A stretch of DNA of 64,000 bases from Candidatus Phycosocius bacilliformis (GCF_003112735.1 NZ_BFBR01000003.1:62001-126000), one strand, 5' to 3'. Positions 9,482 to 17,624 are shown, numbered from the stretch's first letter. Notes: generated by a model from the sequence alone, not told the origin. Translations and numbers: made by a program.

Positions 9482-9928
9482 TCAGGCCCCTTCTTCACCC
9501 GGCCAGATACGAATTCGCCGGACCAAATGGCGCAGCTTGACCTGGCCTTCCGGCACGGTCTGATGGGCCACGCTCATGCCGGCCTTATGCACGCTGTCAG
9601 CCTCTCCACTGACCAAGGGGTGCCAGTCAAACAAGGGCTTGCCTTCATAGACCAGCCGATAGGCGCAAGTCATGGGCAGCCACGTCAATTCGGCCAGCGT
9701 GTCGGGTGTCAGCTTGACGCAATCAGGCACATGGGCTTTGCGATCTGGATAATTGCTGCACCGGCAGCTGGCTGAATCAAATAATTTGCAATGCACATCT
9801 GTGGTGTGGATGTCGCCAGTATCCTCATCTTCCAGCCGGATGAGACAACATTTGCCACACCCGTCGCACAGGCTTTCCCATTCCTGCTCGCTCAAATCCG
9901 CTAAGCTTTTTTCGGTCCAAAAGGCCAT
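9482..9928 (-). CDS. YcgN family cysteine-cluster protein (UPF0260)
   Basis: This 148-residue protein matches the YcgN family in length and in its Cys pattern: LCDGCGKCCLIRLEDEDTG near the N-terminus, then HCKLFDSASCRCSNYPDR and a Cys in the CVKLTP segment. The cluster suggests metal or Fe-S binding; the biochemical role is unknown. The start (MAFWTEKSL) lies only 4 bases after the stop of the RNA methyltransferase gene and lacks its own clear ribosome site, which suggests re-initiation after that gene. Operon order: methyltransferase, ycgN-like, two glycosyltransferases. Confidence 0.93.
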   Translation of the reverse strand: MAFWTEKSLADLSEQEWESLCDGCGKCCLIRLEDEDTGDIHTTDVHCKLFDSASCRCSNYPDRKAHVPDCVKLTPDTLAELTWLPMTCAYRLVYEGKPLFDWHPLVSGEADSVHKAGMSVAHQTVPEGQVKLRHLVRRIRIWPGEEGA

Positions 9929-9932
9929 GGGA

Positions 9933-11186
9933 CTAACGCACAAATCGGGCTGCGATTTCGACATGAGCCGAAAAGCGGAATTGATCGAAGGTCTCAATCT
10001 CATCAAGCTTAAAGCCGGCATTGACCAGAATGCGTGCGTCGCGGGCAAAACTGGCCGGATCGCAGGACACATAGACGATAGTATTGACCGGCCCACGTGC
10101 AAGCTGAACGCACTGGGCCTCAGCCCCTGCGCGCGGGGGATCCAGCACAATTGCATCCAGGCCCTTCATTTCCAGAGGGGCGAGTGGCGCGCGAAACAGA
10201 TCACGGACCTCTGCGGTCAAGGTTCGCCCACCTGCCAGTCCGTCGGCTGCCTTTTTCAAGGCCGCAACCGCTTGAGGTTCATTCTCATAAGCACGCACTT
10301 GGGCTTTGTCTTTGAGGCGCAAGGCAAAGGTTCCAATCCCGGCAAACAGATCGGCCACCACACGGGCTCCTGCCGTCCAATCCAGAACTCGGGCCGCTAA
10401 TGCCTCCTCCCCGGCTTGGGTGGCCTGCAAGAAAGCGCCCGCGGGCAATTCGACCAGTGCGGGACCCATTTTCACCCGCGGTGTGACCCGGCTTAGGGCG
10501 GTCTCGCCATGCAGTGTGAGCCTGGCGATTTGGGTAGCCTCAACAAGGCCTGCCAGCTTTTCAAGGCCTTTGCGGTCAAACTTGGCCAACCGCCCTGCCT
10601 GACGCACATCCACATCCAGACCCACCGGGGTCTCCGTCACAAGCACATCAATGCCATCTTGTCGGGGGGCGAGGGCTTCAGCGATTTGGGCCAGACGTGG
10701 TAAGGCCGCCGCAAGACCGGGGGTTAGAACCGGGCAGACGGTGATCGGCTCAATCTGGTGACTGCGGGCTTGGGTAAAGCCGAACACAAAGCGCGGGCCA
10801 GTCCGTTTGCCATGCAAGGTGGCCCGCCGTCGCCCCGCCCCCCAGGCTGGCTGGCTGGGAGGGAGTTCCACCTCAATCCCAACGCGCTGAAGCGCCCGAC
10901 TGACCAAACCTGCTTTCCAAGCCAGATAAGGTTGTTCCGCCCAATGCTGGAGCGCGCAGCCACCGCAGCGGGTGAAGTGCGGACACACAGGATCAATCCG
11001 CTCAATCGAGGGTTCCAAAACGCGAACGAGACGGGCCCGGTCACCGCGTTGTTCTGCGTGAACCACCTCGCCGGGCAATGCAAAAGGCACATGGACAGCG
11101 CGGTCGTGATCACGGCTGACACCGTCTCCGCGGGCACCGACATGGGCGATGTGCAGCGTCTGTGTTTCCTGAATGAAATTCGTCAT
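9933..11186 (-). CDS. TrmA/RlmD-like RNA (uracil-5-)-methyltransferase
   Basis: 417 residues, with an N-terminal TRAM-like beta domain (about residues 10-60), a Fe-S ligand set (CPHFTRCGGCALQHW plus a downstream Cys), and a C-terminal SAM-binding domain with DLFAGIGTFALRL. The catalytic motif VSCDPASFARD contains the nucleophilic Cys that forms the covalent adduct with C6 of uracil. The family methylates U54 of tRNA or U747/U1939 of 23S rRNA; sequence alone does not tell which. It heads the minus-strand operon continuing into YcgN and the two glycosyltransferases. Confidence 0.93.
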   Translation of the reverse strand: MTNFIQETQTLHIAHVGARGDGVSRDHDRAVHVPFALPGEVVHAEQRGDRARLVRVLEPSIERIDPVCPHFTRCGGCALQHWAEQPYLAWKAGLVSRALQRVGIEVELPPSQPAWGAGRRRATLHGKRTGPRFVFGFTQARSHQIEPITVCPVLTPGLAAALPRLAQIAEALAPRQDGIDVLVTETPVGLDVDVRQAGRLAKFDRKGLEKLAGLVEATQIARLTLHGETALSRVTPRVKMGPALVELPAGAFLQATQAGEEALAARVLDWTAGARVVADLFAGIGTFALRLKDKAQVRAYENEPQAVAALKKAADGLAGGRTLTAEVRDLFRAPLAPLEMKGLDAIVLDPPRAGAEAQCVQLARGPVNTIVYVSCDPASFARDARILVNAGFKLDEIETFDQFRFSAHVEIAARFVR

Positions 11187-11295
11187 GTCCGCTCATGCGC
11201 CGTTCAGGTTGGGGAATGCAAGATGATTTGCACAGAAGGCACGAACCTCCTCCCCGGTTTACCCCAACGCCTTCCGCTGAAAAAGGAGCACGACG

Positions 11296-11871
11296 ATGCG
11301 TACATGGATTGTTTCAGCACTGGCTGCCAGCGTGGCATTGGCTGCCCCTGCATTGGCCTCGGCCCAAAATTATGACCGCGACTACCCGCCTTTTGGGCAA
11401 GTTTCGCAAGAATGCCAGCAGAGCGTCAATAATAATCGCTTGGCCGGTGGCGCGATTGGTGCCATCGCCGGGGCCGTGATCGGCAAGCAGGTCGCCAGCC
11501 GCAATGCCCGCACAGAAGGCCAGGTTTTAGGTGCCATCGTTGGCGCGGTCGCAGGGTCGCAAATTGGCAAAGCCCGTGTGGCTTGTGATGATCCAGCTTA
11601 CCGCGACTATGGCCCTGCCCCGCGTCCACAAGGCGCGCGTGACCCACGCGATCAATTCTCATACCAAGCGCCTGAGTTCCGTCCCAGCCGACGCGACCAT
11701 GACCATGCCGATCGTGATCGGATCTATCGTTCTGGCTATGTTGCCGCCCCTGTCGTGCGGCAGGAATGTGGCTGGGGCGAAGCTGCCCTTCGCCGCCCCG
11801 ATGGCATCTATCAACGCCAACAGGTCTGGATGTGCCGGGATAGTGATGGTGAGTGGCGCGTCATTGACTGA
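11296..11871 (+). CDS. Exported glycine-zipper protein with a C-terminal Cys/Trp domain (trio member A)
   Basis: A signal peptide (MRTWIVSALAASVALAAP, cleavage near ASA-QNY) precedes two glycine-zipper segments (residues about 50-64 and 75-88) of the 2TM/Rick_17kDa type, ending in VAC at 95-97. A basic, Asp/His/Arg-rich linker follows, then a compact C-terminal region (residues 158-187) with the pattern C-x-W-x4-L-x2-PDG-x6-VWMC-x4-G-x-W. The zipper, down to the VAC, recurs with identical spacing in the protein at 13210, and the C-terminal pattern recurs at the end of the protein at 12112. A strong ribosome site (AAAAGGAG) precedes the ATG, and a strong terminator closes the gene. Probably an outer-membrane or periplasmic protein; function unknown. 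Confidence 0.9.
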   Translation: MRTWIVSALAASVALAAPALASAQNYDRDYPPFGQVSQECQQSVNNNRLAGGAIGAIAGAVIGKQVASRNARTEGQVLGAIVGAVAGSQIGKARVACDDPAYRDYGPAPRPQGARDPRDQFSYQAPEFRPSRRDHDHADRDRIYRSGYVAAPVVRQECGWGEAALRRPDGIYQRQQVWMCRDSDGEWRVID

Positions 11872-11898
11872 TCAAACGCTCAATCGCTGAACCAAACT

Positions 11899-11932
11899 GA
11901 ATGGGTGCAGACTTTGTTTGCACCCATTTTTT
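11899..11932 (+). terminator. Rho-independent terminator of the glycine-zipper gene
   Basis: A perfect 9-bp stem (ATGGGTGCA at 11901-11909 with TGCACCCAT at 11919-11927), a 9-base loop, and a run of six T at 11927-11932. It lies 30 bases after the stop codon at 11871, so member A of the trio is transcribed separately from the next two genes. Confidence 0.92.
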
Positions 11933-12063
11933 GCACTCCTTGCAGATTACTTGACCTCTGGTAACCGAAAACTGCAAGTTGTTTTCCCCGATTGGGTGAA
12001 GGCCAGATGCAATTAAATAATTCGCTGGTATAGTTACCAAATTAAATCGATAGAACTTCGTTA

Positions 12064-12107
12064 GATAGCAAAGTCTCCACTTTGCTGTCTTTGTCCTAGA
12101 AGAGGAC
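12064..12107 (+). promoter_or_regulatory. Leader hairpins, one over the ribosome-binding site, before 12112
   Basis: Two short inverted repeats lie directly upstream of the start. AGCAAAGT (12067-12074) pairs with ACTTTGCT (12079-12086) around a 4-base loop, extended by imperfect pairs. GTCCT (12093-12097) pairs with AGGAC (12103-12107), and the latter is the likely Shine-Dalgarno sequence for the ATG at 12112. Folding of the second hairpin would hide the ribosome site. Whether this regulates anything is an inference; the 180 bases upstream are AT-rich relative to the surroundings and probably contain the promoter. Confidence 0.4.
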
Positions 12108-12111
12108 CATA

Positions 12112-13182
12112 ATGATGCGGTGTGTTTGGATTGGTGTTTTATTGTCCGTTTGGCTGGCTGGCCCGGTGGCGGCTGCCTGTGAGGGCATGCAGTGCCAATC
12201 AGCCCCAGCCGAAGCCAAGAAAGCACACGTCACGCCTGCGCCAATCCCGAGCATCGCCAAAGCCGCGACTGCTTCAAGCCCAGCCCCCGCGAAAGCTGAC
12301 ATGTCAGCACCCACTGCGGCATCCACCCCCGCATCAGGGCCCAAGCCCGCTGCAAATCCGACGCCTGTCCCCGTGCCATTTCCGAAGACCAGTTCGGCTG
12401 CCAGCTCCCCGGGTCAGGCCGCAACAACGCCCGGTCCAAAGGCTCAATCCAGCCCGCAAACAGGCCAGCCTGCAGGCCAAGCGCGCTCAGACCGATCAGT
12501 CTATCGCACAGGCTATCGGGCTGGTTATCGGGTAGGCTATCGTGATGGCTCACGCCAAGCGCGCGCGACATCTTGCCGGTGCAAAACCGCCTCCGTGCGT
12601 TCAGGGCGGTCCAAGTCAGCGCGTTCGGCCCAGGTGAAACATCGCCCGACCAGTCGCCATGCCGCGGCAACACCTGTACCCGTGCCAGTTCCCGTGCCAG
12701 CCCCCGTGCCTGTGCCAGCGCCCGTTCCTGTGCTAGTCCCGACCCCTGCACCAACACCCGCCCCAGTACCTGTAGCGCCGCCAAACCCGGCTCCGGCTCC
12801 CATCTATGTTCCAGCCCCTCAGGTGGAAAAACCTGCCGTCTCCCACAAACCCAAGACAGAGCATGGTGTTAAGGATCGGGCGACAGCTTATGGGGCTGCC
12901 CAATCAGGCAATAGCCTGTCGCTTGGCACGCTCTTTCATGATCGCCAGCTCAGCACGTCGACAAGCCAGAGCTCGACCAGCACTTATCAAAGCTGGACCG
13001 GGCAAACAGGCCAAATGGGCTGGCAAAGCCCGCCTGCCCCGCCCCCGGCCTGCCAGCAAACGTGCCAGCAGATATGCAGTTGGCAGATCCAAGTCTTGAC
13101 CGCGCCTGATGGGTCGAACCCGCAACCTTACTATGTCTGGCTGTGTCAGACGCCACAGGGATGGCGGCCACCTGGTTATTGA
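12112..13182 (+). CDS. Exported Pro/Ala-rich protein with a C-terminal Cys/Trp domain (trio member B)
   Basis: 356 residues starting MMRCVWIGVLLSVWLAGPVA with a signal peptide. Long low-complexity Pro/Ala stretches fill residues 25-125 and 180-235. Between them is a GYR repeat (VYRTGYRAGYRVGYRDG, about residues 129-145) and a basic Ser/Arg segment. The last 35 residues have three Cys in CQQTCQQIC and then the pattern C-x-W-x4-L-x2-PDG-x7-VWLC-x4-GW (residues 322-351), matching the end of the protein at 11296. The Pro-rich parts probably span the periplasm or cell wall. The next gene follows at once and may be co-transcribed. No enzymatic motif is visible and the function is unknown. Confidence 0.85.
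   Translation: MMRCVWIGVLLSVWLAGPVAAACEGMQCQSAPAEAKKAHVTPAPIPSIAKAATASSPAPAKADMSAPTAASTPASGPKPAANPTPVPVPFPKTSSAASSPGQAATTPGPKAQSSPQTGQPAGQARSDRSVYRTGYRAGYRVGYRDGSRQARATSCRCKTASVRSGRSKSARSAQVKHRPTSRHAAATPVPVPVPVPAPVPVPAPVPVLVPTPAPTPAPVPVAPPNPAPAPIYVPAPQVEKPAVSHKPKTEHGVKDRATAYGAAQSGNSLSLGTLFHDRQLSTSTSQSSTSTYQSWTGQTGQMGWQSPPAPPPACQQTCQQICSWQIQVLTAPDGSNPQPYYVWLCQTPQGWRPPGY
12670..12790 (+). repeat. Degenerate hexamer repeat encoding Val-Pro/Ala-Pro dipeptides
   Basis: About 20 imperfect copies of a CCNGTNCC-like unit encode alternating Val-Pro and Ala-Pro dipeptides inside the gene at 12112. Such repeats tend to vary in copy number between strains. Confidence 0.7.
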
Positions 13183-13209
13183 GGCTGCTCATTGAAGAAA
13201 GTCGATTTT

Positions 13210-13857
13210 ATGAACAGATTTCAAAATTCACCAATTCTAAGGCCTCATTTTCCGGGCATATCGCGCCAATGTGGCGTCACGCTGGTGATTGTGGCAGCGC
13301 TGATGGTGCCAATGGATGCAGGGGCGATGCGCCGGGCGATAGGTACGCCACTCATCTCGGATCCCAATTGCCAAATCATCATTAACCCCAACACAGCATC
13401 TGGGGAGATGATCAGTTCGCTTGAAGACGGCATGACGGGCAAACTTCTGGCAGCCACGGGGATGCAGCCCAAAGGCATGGCCTTAGGTATTGCGATGGGG
13501 ACGGTTTTGGGGGCACAGATGCGCGGCCACCAAGTTGCTTGTCCCAGTCCACCCCCGCAAGCCGCCTATCCAACCCCGGCTCAGATGGCGAATGGTGTAA
13601 GTCCAGCAAGCGCAAATGCGCAGAGGGCGGTGGATTGGTATCAACCTTCGTCCAATTCCTATTATGGACGTGAGCGGCGAGGACCATTGATCAGCGCACC
13701 AGCCCCAATCAGTCGGCCTGCCCAAGTGCCACGCGATTCCTATGTCGGATATGCCTACCCCCTACAGCCGACGATGCAGCAGGGCCAGGTGCCGATTGTC
13801 GCGATTCCAGTCTATCCGGGGACGGCCCCGCAAGCTGCCCCAGTCCCCCCGCGCTAA
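13210..13857 (+). CDS. Exported glycine-zipper/Pro-rich protein (trio member C)
   Basis: A 215-residue protein with a hydrophobic segment at about residues 22-39 (GVTLVIVAALMVPMDAGA) that looks like a signal peptide after a longer than usual N-terminus. Residues 89-111 form a glycine zipper, GMALGIAMGTVLGAQ then HQVAC, with the same spacing of Gly and the VAC as the second zipper of the protein at 11296. The remainder is Pro/Tyr/Gln-rich. I chose the ATG at 13210, with a GAAGAAAG ribosome site; a TTG at 13192 would add six residues. It starts 27 bases after the stop of the gene at 12112. Unknown function; probably membrane-associated or cell-envelope. Confidence 0.8.
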   Translation: MNRFQNSPILRPHFPGISRQCGVTLVIVAALMVPMDAGAMRRAIGTPLISDPNCQIIINPNTASGEMISSLEDGMTGKLLAATGMQPKGMALGIAMGTVLGAQMRGHQVACPSPPPQAAYPTPAQMANGVSPASANAQRAVDWYQPSSNSYYGRERRGPLISAPAPISRPAQVPRDSYVGYAYPLQPTMQQGQVPIVAIPVYPGTAPQAAPVPPR

Positions 13858-13877
13858 AGGCCCAAGGGCAGGCGAAA

Positions 13878-14615
13878 TTAACCGAGGCGGCGGGCATGGA
13901 GCAGCCATTCGCGGTTACCATCACCGCCAACGATTGGGCTCTCCATCATATCTAAAACCGCAAACCCGGACAGCCCATCAAGGGCTTGACGGGTTTCCTC
14001 TGCAACCTGGGCGGCAACATCGGGTGCAACCAGTCCGCGCTTACCCACGCGGTTTGGACCGGCCTGAAACTGTGGCTTGACCAATGCGACCAGATCCGCG
14101 CGCGGTGCCACGAGGTCCAACACAGACGGTAGAATTTTTTCGAGCCCGATGAAGCTGACATCGATGACAATCAGGTCGGGAAGCGGATCACCCAAATCGC
14201 TGGCAGACAATGTGCGTGCATCGGTACTCTCCCGCAAGGTGATGGCCGGATGCCCGCGCAAGCTGACATCAAGCTGGTCGCGGCCGACGTCAACGGCCAA
14301 AACATGGGCCGCCCCCCGCAAGATGAGGACTTGGGTGAATCCACCGGTCGATGCGCCAATGTCGAGGCAAAATCGCCCCTCTGGGTCCACCCCAAACCGA
14401 TCAAGGGCCGCGGCCAGCTTAAGTCCTGCGCGCGAGACATAGGGATGAGCCTGTCCGGCGGAAAGCTCTCCATCCGGGTCAAGCAGGTCGGCAGGTTTGC
14501 GTATGATCCGACCAGCACTCTGGACCAGACCGGCTTCAATCGCCTCCCGCGCTTTTGCCCGGGTCGGCATCAGGCCTTTGGCAACCAATAACAGATCCGC
14601 GCGCATCTTGCTCAT
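13878..14615 (-). CDS. tlyA: TlyA family rRNA (cytidine-2'-O)-methyltransferase
   Basis: 245 residues with an N-terminal S4 RNA-binding domain (RADLLLVAKGLMPTRAKARE) and a FtsJ-like Rossmann methyltransferase. The SAM site is LDIGASTGGFTQVLI, followed by VDVGRDQL and VIDVSFIGL, consistent with the K-D-K-E catalytic arrangement of this fold. TlyA proteins 2'-O-methylate cytidines of 16S and/or 23S rRNA; the short form may act on 23S only. Alphaproteobacteria often carry it beside dxs, but dxs is not here. It converges with the gene at 13210 and is separated from the permease by a terminator. Confidence 0.93.
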   Translation of the reverse strand: MSKMRADLLLVAKGLMPTRAKAREAIEAGLVQSAGRIIRKPADLLDPDGELSAGQAHPYVSRAGLKLAAALDRFGVDPEGRFCLDIGASTGGFTQVLILRGAAHVLAVDVGRDQLDVSLRGHPAITLRESTDARTLSASDLGDPLPDLIVIDVSFIGLEKILPSVLDLVAPRADLVALVKPQFQAGPNRVGKRGLVAPDVAAQVAEETRQALDGLSGFAVLDMMESPIVGGDGNREWLLHARRLG

Positions 14616-14664
14616 ATACTTGCCCTAAAGGCGGACACTGAGTTTGGCCAGTCAAACAGGCACG

Positions 14665-14696
14665 AAAAAGGGCGGAGCCCGTGAGGACCCCGCCCT
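14665..14696 (-). terminator. Rho-independent terminator of the amino-acid permease
   Basis: Reading the minus strand: a 7-bp perfect stem (AGGGCGG at 14696-14690 with CCGCCCT at 14675-14669, with a further looser pairing inside) followed by five T (complement of 14665-14669). It lies about 25 bases after the permease stop at 14720 and has the correct polarity for that gene. Confidence 0.88.
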
Positions 14697-14719
14697 GTCA
14701 GGATCAAACCCGAAAGGGT

Positions 14720-16258
14720 TTAGTCGATCTTGTGTGGCAATTCATTGGCAGGTGGCTCATGGCCGGTAACGGTCTCACCCTTACCAAGCTTGGAGTTCCA
14801 CATGCCATAGACGAAATAGATCGCCGTGGCCCCGATCAGGAATTGCACAAAGAAGATGAGAACCTTCTTCTCCACCGTGAAAATCAATGCACAGCACGAC
14901 AAAATGCCGAGGATGGGCAGGATTGGGTAGAGCGGCACTTTAAAGCCGCGTGGCAGGTCTGGACGCGCCTGACGCAACCAGATCACCGACAGACAGACGA
15001 TGGCAAATGCTGCCAGCGTCCCCACAGAAGTCACATCCCCCAACACGTTGATGTCGAACATGCCCGCAGCAAAAGCCACGATCACACCAACCACCAATGT
15101 ATTGATCCAAGGGGTCTGGAACTTGGGATGCACGCGCGAGAAGACACGTGGCAACAGACCATCGCGGGCCATGGCGTAGAAGATACGTGTCTGACCATAC
15201 ATCAGAACCAAAATCACCGACGTCAGGCCGATAATGGCACCCGCTTTGATGGTCATGGCAAACCACGCCCATTGTGGACCGAGCGAGTCCACCGCCACCG
15301 CCACCGGATCAGGAACATTGAGCTCCTTGTAATTGATCATCATGGTCAAGACGGCGGCAACCAGCATATAGAGAATGGTGCAGACCATCAGCGAGCCAAT
15401 GATGCCGATCGGCATGTCACGCTTGGGATTTTTGGCTTCTTGGCCAGCGGTCGAGACCGCCTCAAACCCGATATAGGCAAAGAATACGATGGATGCGGCG
15501 CGCAGCACGCCCTCAATCCCGAACTTGCCCTCTCCCTCATTCTCGGGAATGAACGGCACCCAATTCTGCGACAATTCGGGCAGATTTGTCAGAACTTTAT
15601 AGCCGCCAATCACGATGAAGGCGACAATCACCGAGACCTTGATTGCCACGATGATGTTGTTGACCTGAGCGGATTCAGAAATCCCGATGGTGAGGAGGCA
15701 GGCCAGCACCAATGTAACCAGGAAAGCAGGTACGTTGAAGACCGTGGTGATCACTGTCCCATCGGCCAAAGTTTTGGCATGGTTCATAGGGCCAGTAAAT
15801 TCCGGCGGTATGATCAAATGGAAGTCTCCAAGCAGACTGACCACATATCCTGACCACCCCACGGCAACCACGGATGCGGCCAATCCATATTCGAGCAGCA
15901 ACAAGGCTCCCATGATCCAGGCCGCAAACTCACCCAATGTGGTGTAGGAATAGGTGTAGGCCGAGCCCGCCACCGGCAAGGTCGACGACAATTCAGCATA
16001 GCACAAGCCCGCCAAGGCGCAGACAAAGCCTGCGACCACGAAGGACAACATCACAGCAGGGCCAGCATGGAGTGCGGCGGCATTGCCAGTGCGCACAAAA
16101 ATACCTGCCCCGATGATACAACCGATGCCAAGCAAGACCAGATTGACTGGGCCTAAGGTGCGCTTGAGTTCACTCTTGTCGTTTTCACTCATGATCTGCG
16201 CGACTGATTTTCGCGCGAAAATTCGGCTGAGGCCCGTCGGTGCGTTGGTTTCGGCCAT
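14720..16258 (-). CDS. APC-superfamily amino-acid permease
   Basis: A 512-residue integral membrane protein with about 12 hydrophobic segments. The first helix carries the APC signature GIGCIIGAGIFVRTGNAA at about residues 40-57, and the sixth-helix region has FFAYIGFEAVSTAGQEAKNP, both typical of cationic/neutral amino-acid permeases (YfnA/CAT group). It would import an amino acid in symport with protons; the substrate is not certain. A strong ribosome site (GAGGGGG) precedes the ATG. It is divergent from queF across a 232-base region with a repeated CCCCAATTGG element, and ends in its own terminator. Confidence 0.94.
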   Translation of the reverse strand: MAETNAPTGLSRIFARKSVAQIMSENDKSELKRTLGPVNLVLLGIGCIIGAGIFVRTGNAAALHAGPAVMLSFVVAGFVCALAGLCYAELSSTLPVAGSAYTYSYTTLGEFAAWIMGALLLLEYGLAASVVAVGWSGYVVSLLGDFHLIIPPEFTGPMNHAKTLADGTVITTVFNVPAFLVTLVLACLLTIGISESAQVNNIIVAIKVSVIVAFIVIGGYKVLTNLPELSQNWVPFIPENEGEGKFGIEGVLRAASIVFFAYIGFEAVSTAGQEAKNPKRDMPIGIIGSLMVCTILYMLVAAVLTMMINYKELNVPDPVAVAVDSLGPQWAWFAMTIKAGAIIGLTSVILVLMYGQTRIFYAMARDGLLPRVFSRVHPKFQTPWINTLVVGVIVAFAAGMFDINVLGDVTSVGTLAAFAIVCLSVIWLRQARPDLPRGFKVPLYPILPILGILSCCALIFTVEKKVLIFFVQFLIGATAIYFVYGMWNSKLGKGETVTGHEPPANELPHKID

Positions 16259-16300
16259 TCAATCCCCCTCAAAAAGGTTGCCAGGGTACCGCCTATACTG

Positions 16301-16410
16301 GCTGTGTTACCCCAATTGGCCGACACGCTAGTGGGGTCTTAAGGGATTGGCAATAAATCAACGTGCGAAACACCTTCACAGCTGTGTTTGCTCCCCAATT
16401 GGGCGTGTCA
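16301..16410. promoter_or_regulatory. Two direct copies of a GCTGTGTT-CCCCAATTGG element between permease and queF
   Basis: Copy 1 at 16301-16327 reads GCTGTGTT-ac-CCCAATTGG-cCGACACG; copy 2 at 16381-16409 reads GCTGTGTT-tgct-CCCCAATTGG-gCGTGTC. Each core is a CCAATTGG palindrome and each is flanked by the GCTGTGTT block, about 80 bases apart in the divergent promoter region. The arrangement resembles a pair of operator sites, perhaps for a regulator of the permease, but no regulator is adjacent. Confidence 0.45.
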
Positions 16411-16490
16411 CCCCTTCGTCGACATGCCGACTGCGACAGGACGTGCATTCCCACGGTGCGGGAACGCCAATTTGACGCTATGAAGCAGAC

Positions 16491-16958
16491 ATGACCCACT
16501 CAAGCATTTATGACGGCCTCAACACATTGGGCCAAGACGTTCGCGGCTATGCCTCGCCCGAAGAAGCGATTCTGGAAAAAGTCGCCAATCCGCACCCGGG
16601 CACGGATTATGTCGCCCGCTTTGTCGCGCCTGAATTCACCAGCCTGTGCCCGGTGACTGGCCAACCTGATTTCGCCCATCTTGTGATCGACTATGTGCCC
16701 GGCGACTGGCTGGTTGAGAGCAAGAGCCTGAAATTGTTTTTGACCAGTTTCCGCAATCACGGTGCGTTCCATGAAGATTGCACCGTCGCGATTGGCAAGC
16801 GTCTGGTGGCGCTCTTGACCCCTCGCTGGCTGCGGATCGGGGGCTATTGGTACCCGCGCGGGGGAATCCCGATCGATGTGTTTTATGCCACCGGGCCCGC
16901 CCCCGAAGGGGTGTGGATCCCAGATCAAGGCGTACCGCCCTATCGCGGTCGAGGCTAA
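16491..16958 (+). CDS. queF: NADPH-dependent 7-cyano-7-deazaguanine reductase QueF (preQ1 synthase)
   Basis: 155 residues, the short single-domain QueF type. The catalytic region [13 protein letters not shown] gives the nucleophile Cys53 (thioimide formation with preQ0) and Asp60; [20 protein letters not shown] is the conserved NADPH-binding stretch. The enzyme reduces the nitrile of preQ0 to preQ1, the base inserted into tRNA for queuosine. The other queuosine genes are not in the window. The M24 peptidase gene follows 6 bases later. Confidence 0.97.
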   Translation: MTHSSIYDGLNTLGQDVRGYASPEEAILEKVANPHPGTDYVARFVAPEFTSLCPVTGQPDFAHLVIDYVPGDWLVESKSLKLFLTSFRNHGAFHEDCTVAIGKRLVALLTPRWLRIGGYWYPRGGIPIDVFYATGPAPEGVWIPDQGVPPYRGRG

Positions 16959-16964
16959 TGTGTC

Positions 16965-17624
16965 ATGGGCAGCGACCCGCGCGAGGCCAATCACGACCAT
17001 TTCAGCCTGCGCCTTCAACAGGCAGCTCAAGCCCGTGCATGGGACGCTTTGGCAAAAGCAGCAGCCATGATCGAGCCAGGCATGAATGATCTGGACGGCA
17101 GGGCCATCGTTGACCAGGTGATCGCCGAAAGTGGCGCAGACCGGCTCTGGCATGCCAGCCAAGTCCGCTTTGGACCCAATACGCTATTGCCGTTTGGTGA
17201 GGTTCCCGCTGCACCTCATGTGCTGGGTGAAAACGATATCTTCTTTCTCGATATTGGGCCTTGCTATGAGGGCCATGAAGGTGATGTTGGCGCGGGTTTT
17301 ACCATTGGCGCTGATCCCGTTCACCGCACGCTCATCGCGGATTCCAAAGCCGTGTTTGAGGCGGTCAAAGCCCATTGGGCAGCCACAGGGGCAACTGGGC
17401 CTGAACTCTATCGGTTTGCGCGCCAAGAGGCGGACCAGCGTGGCCGAACATTGGCGCTGGAGGGGGCTTCGGGCCATCGGATCGGGGCATTCCCGCACCG
17501 GGTTCATCATTCAGGCAAACTCAAGGCCTTTGACAAAACCCCGTCGCCGGCCTGCTGGATTCTTGAGATCCATGTGGTCGACCGCACTCTGGGCATCGGG
17601 GCCTTTTATGAGGATATGCTTTAA
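16965..17624 (+). CDS. M24 family metallopeptidase (Xaa-Pro aminopeptidase-like)
   Basis: A 219-residue pita-bread fold protein, so it lacks the N-terminal domain of full-length Xaa-Pro peptidases. The five metal ligands are recognisable: Asp96 (FFLDIGP), Asp107 (EGDVGAGF), a His in the 171-178 segment (GHRIGAFPH), Glu201 (WILEIHV) and Glu216 (AFYEDML). It is likely to be an active dinuclear-metal peptidase of unknown substrate. The stop codon TAA shares bases with the stop of the convergent gene (a TTAA palindrome at 17621-17624). The start follows the queF stop by 6 bases, suggesting coupling. Confidence 0.9.
   Translation: MGSDPREANHDHFSLRLQQAAQARAWDALAKAAAMIEPGMNDLDGRAIVDQVIAESGADRLWHASQVRFGPNTLLPFGEVPAAPHVLGENDIFFLDIGPCYEGHEGDVGAGFTIGADPVHRTLIADSKAVFEAVKAHWAATGATGPELYRFARQEADQRGRTLALEGASGHRIGAFPHRVHHSGKLKAFDKTPSPACWILEIHVVDRTLGIGAFYEDML

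Noticed and set aside
14681-15853. 390-codon plus-strand frame antisense to the amino-acid permease
   Set aside because: The frame is a shadow of the permease codons (His/Asp/Gln-rich, no family), whereas the minus strand encodes a clear APC permease.
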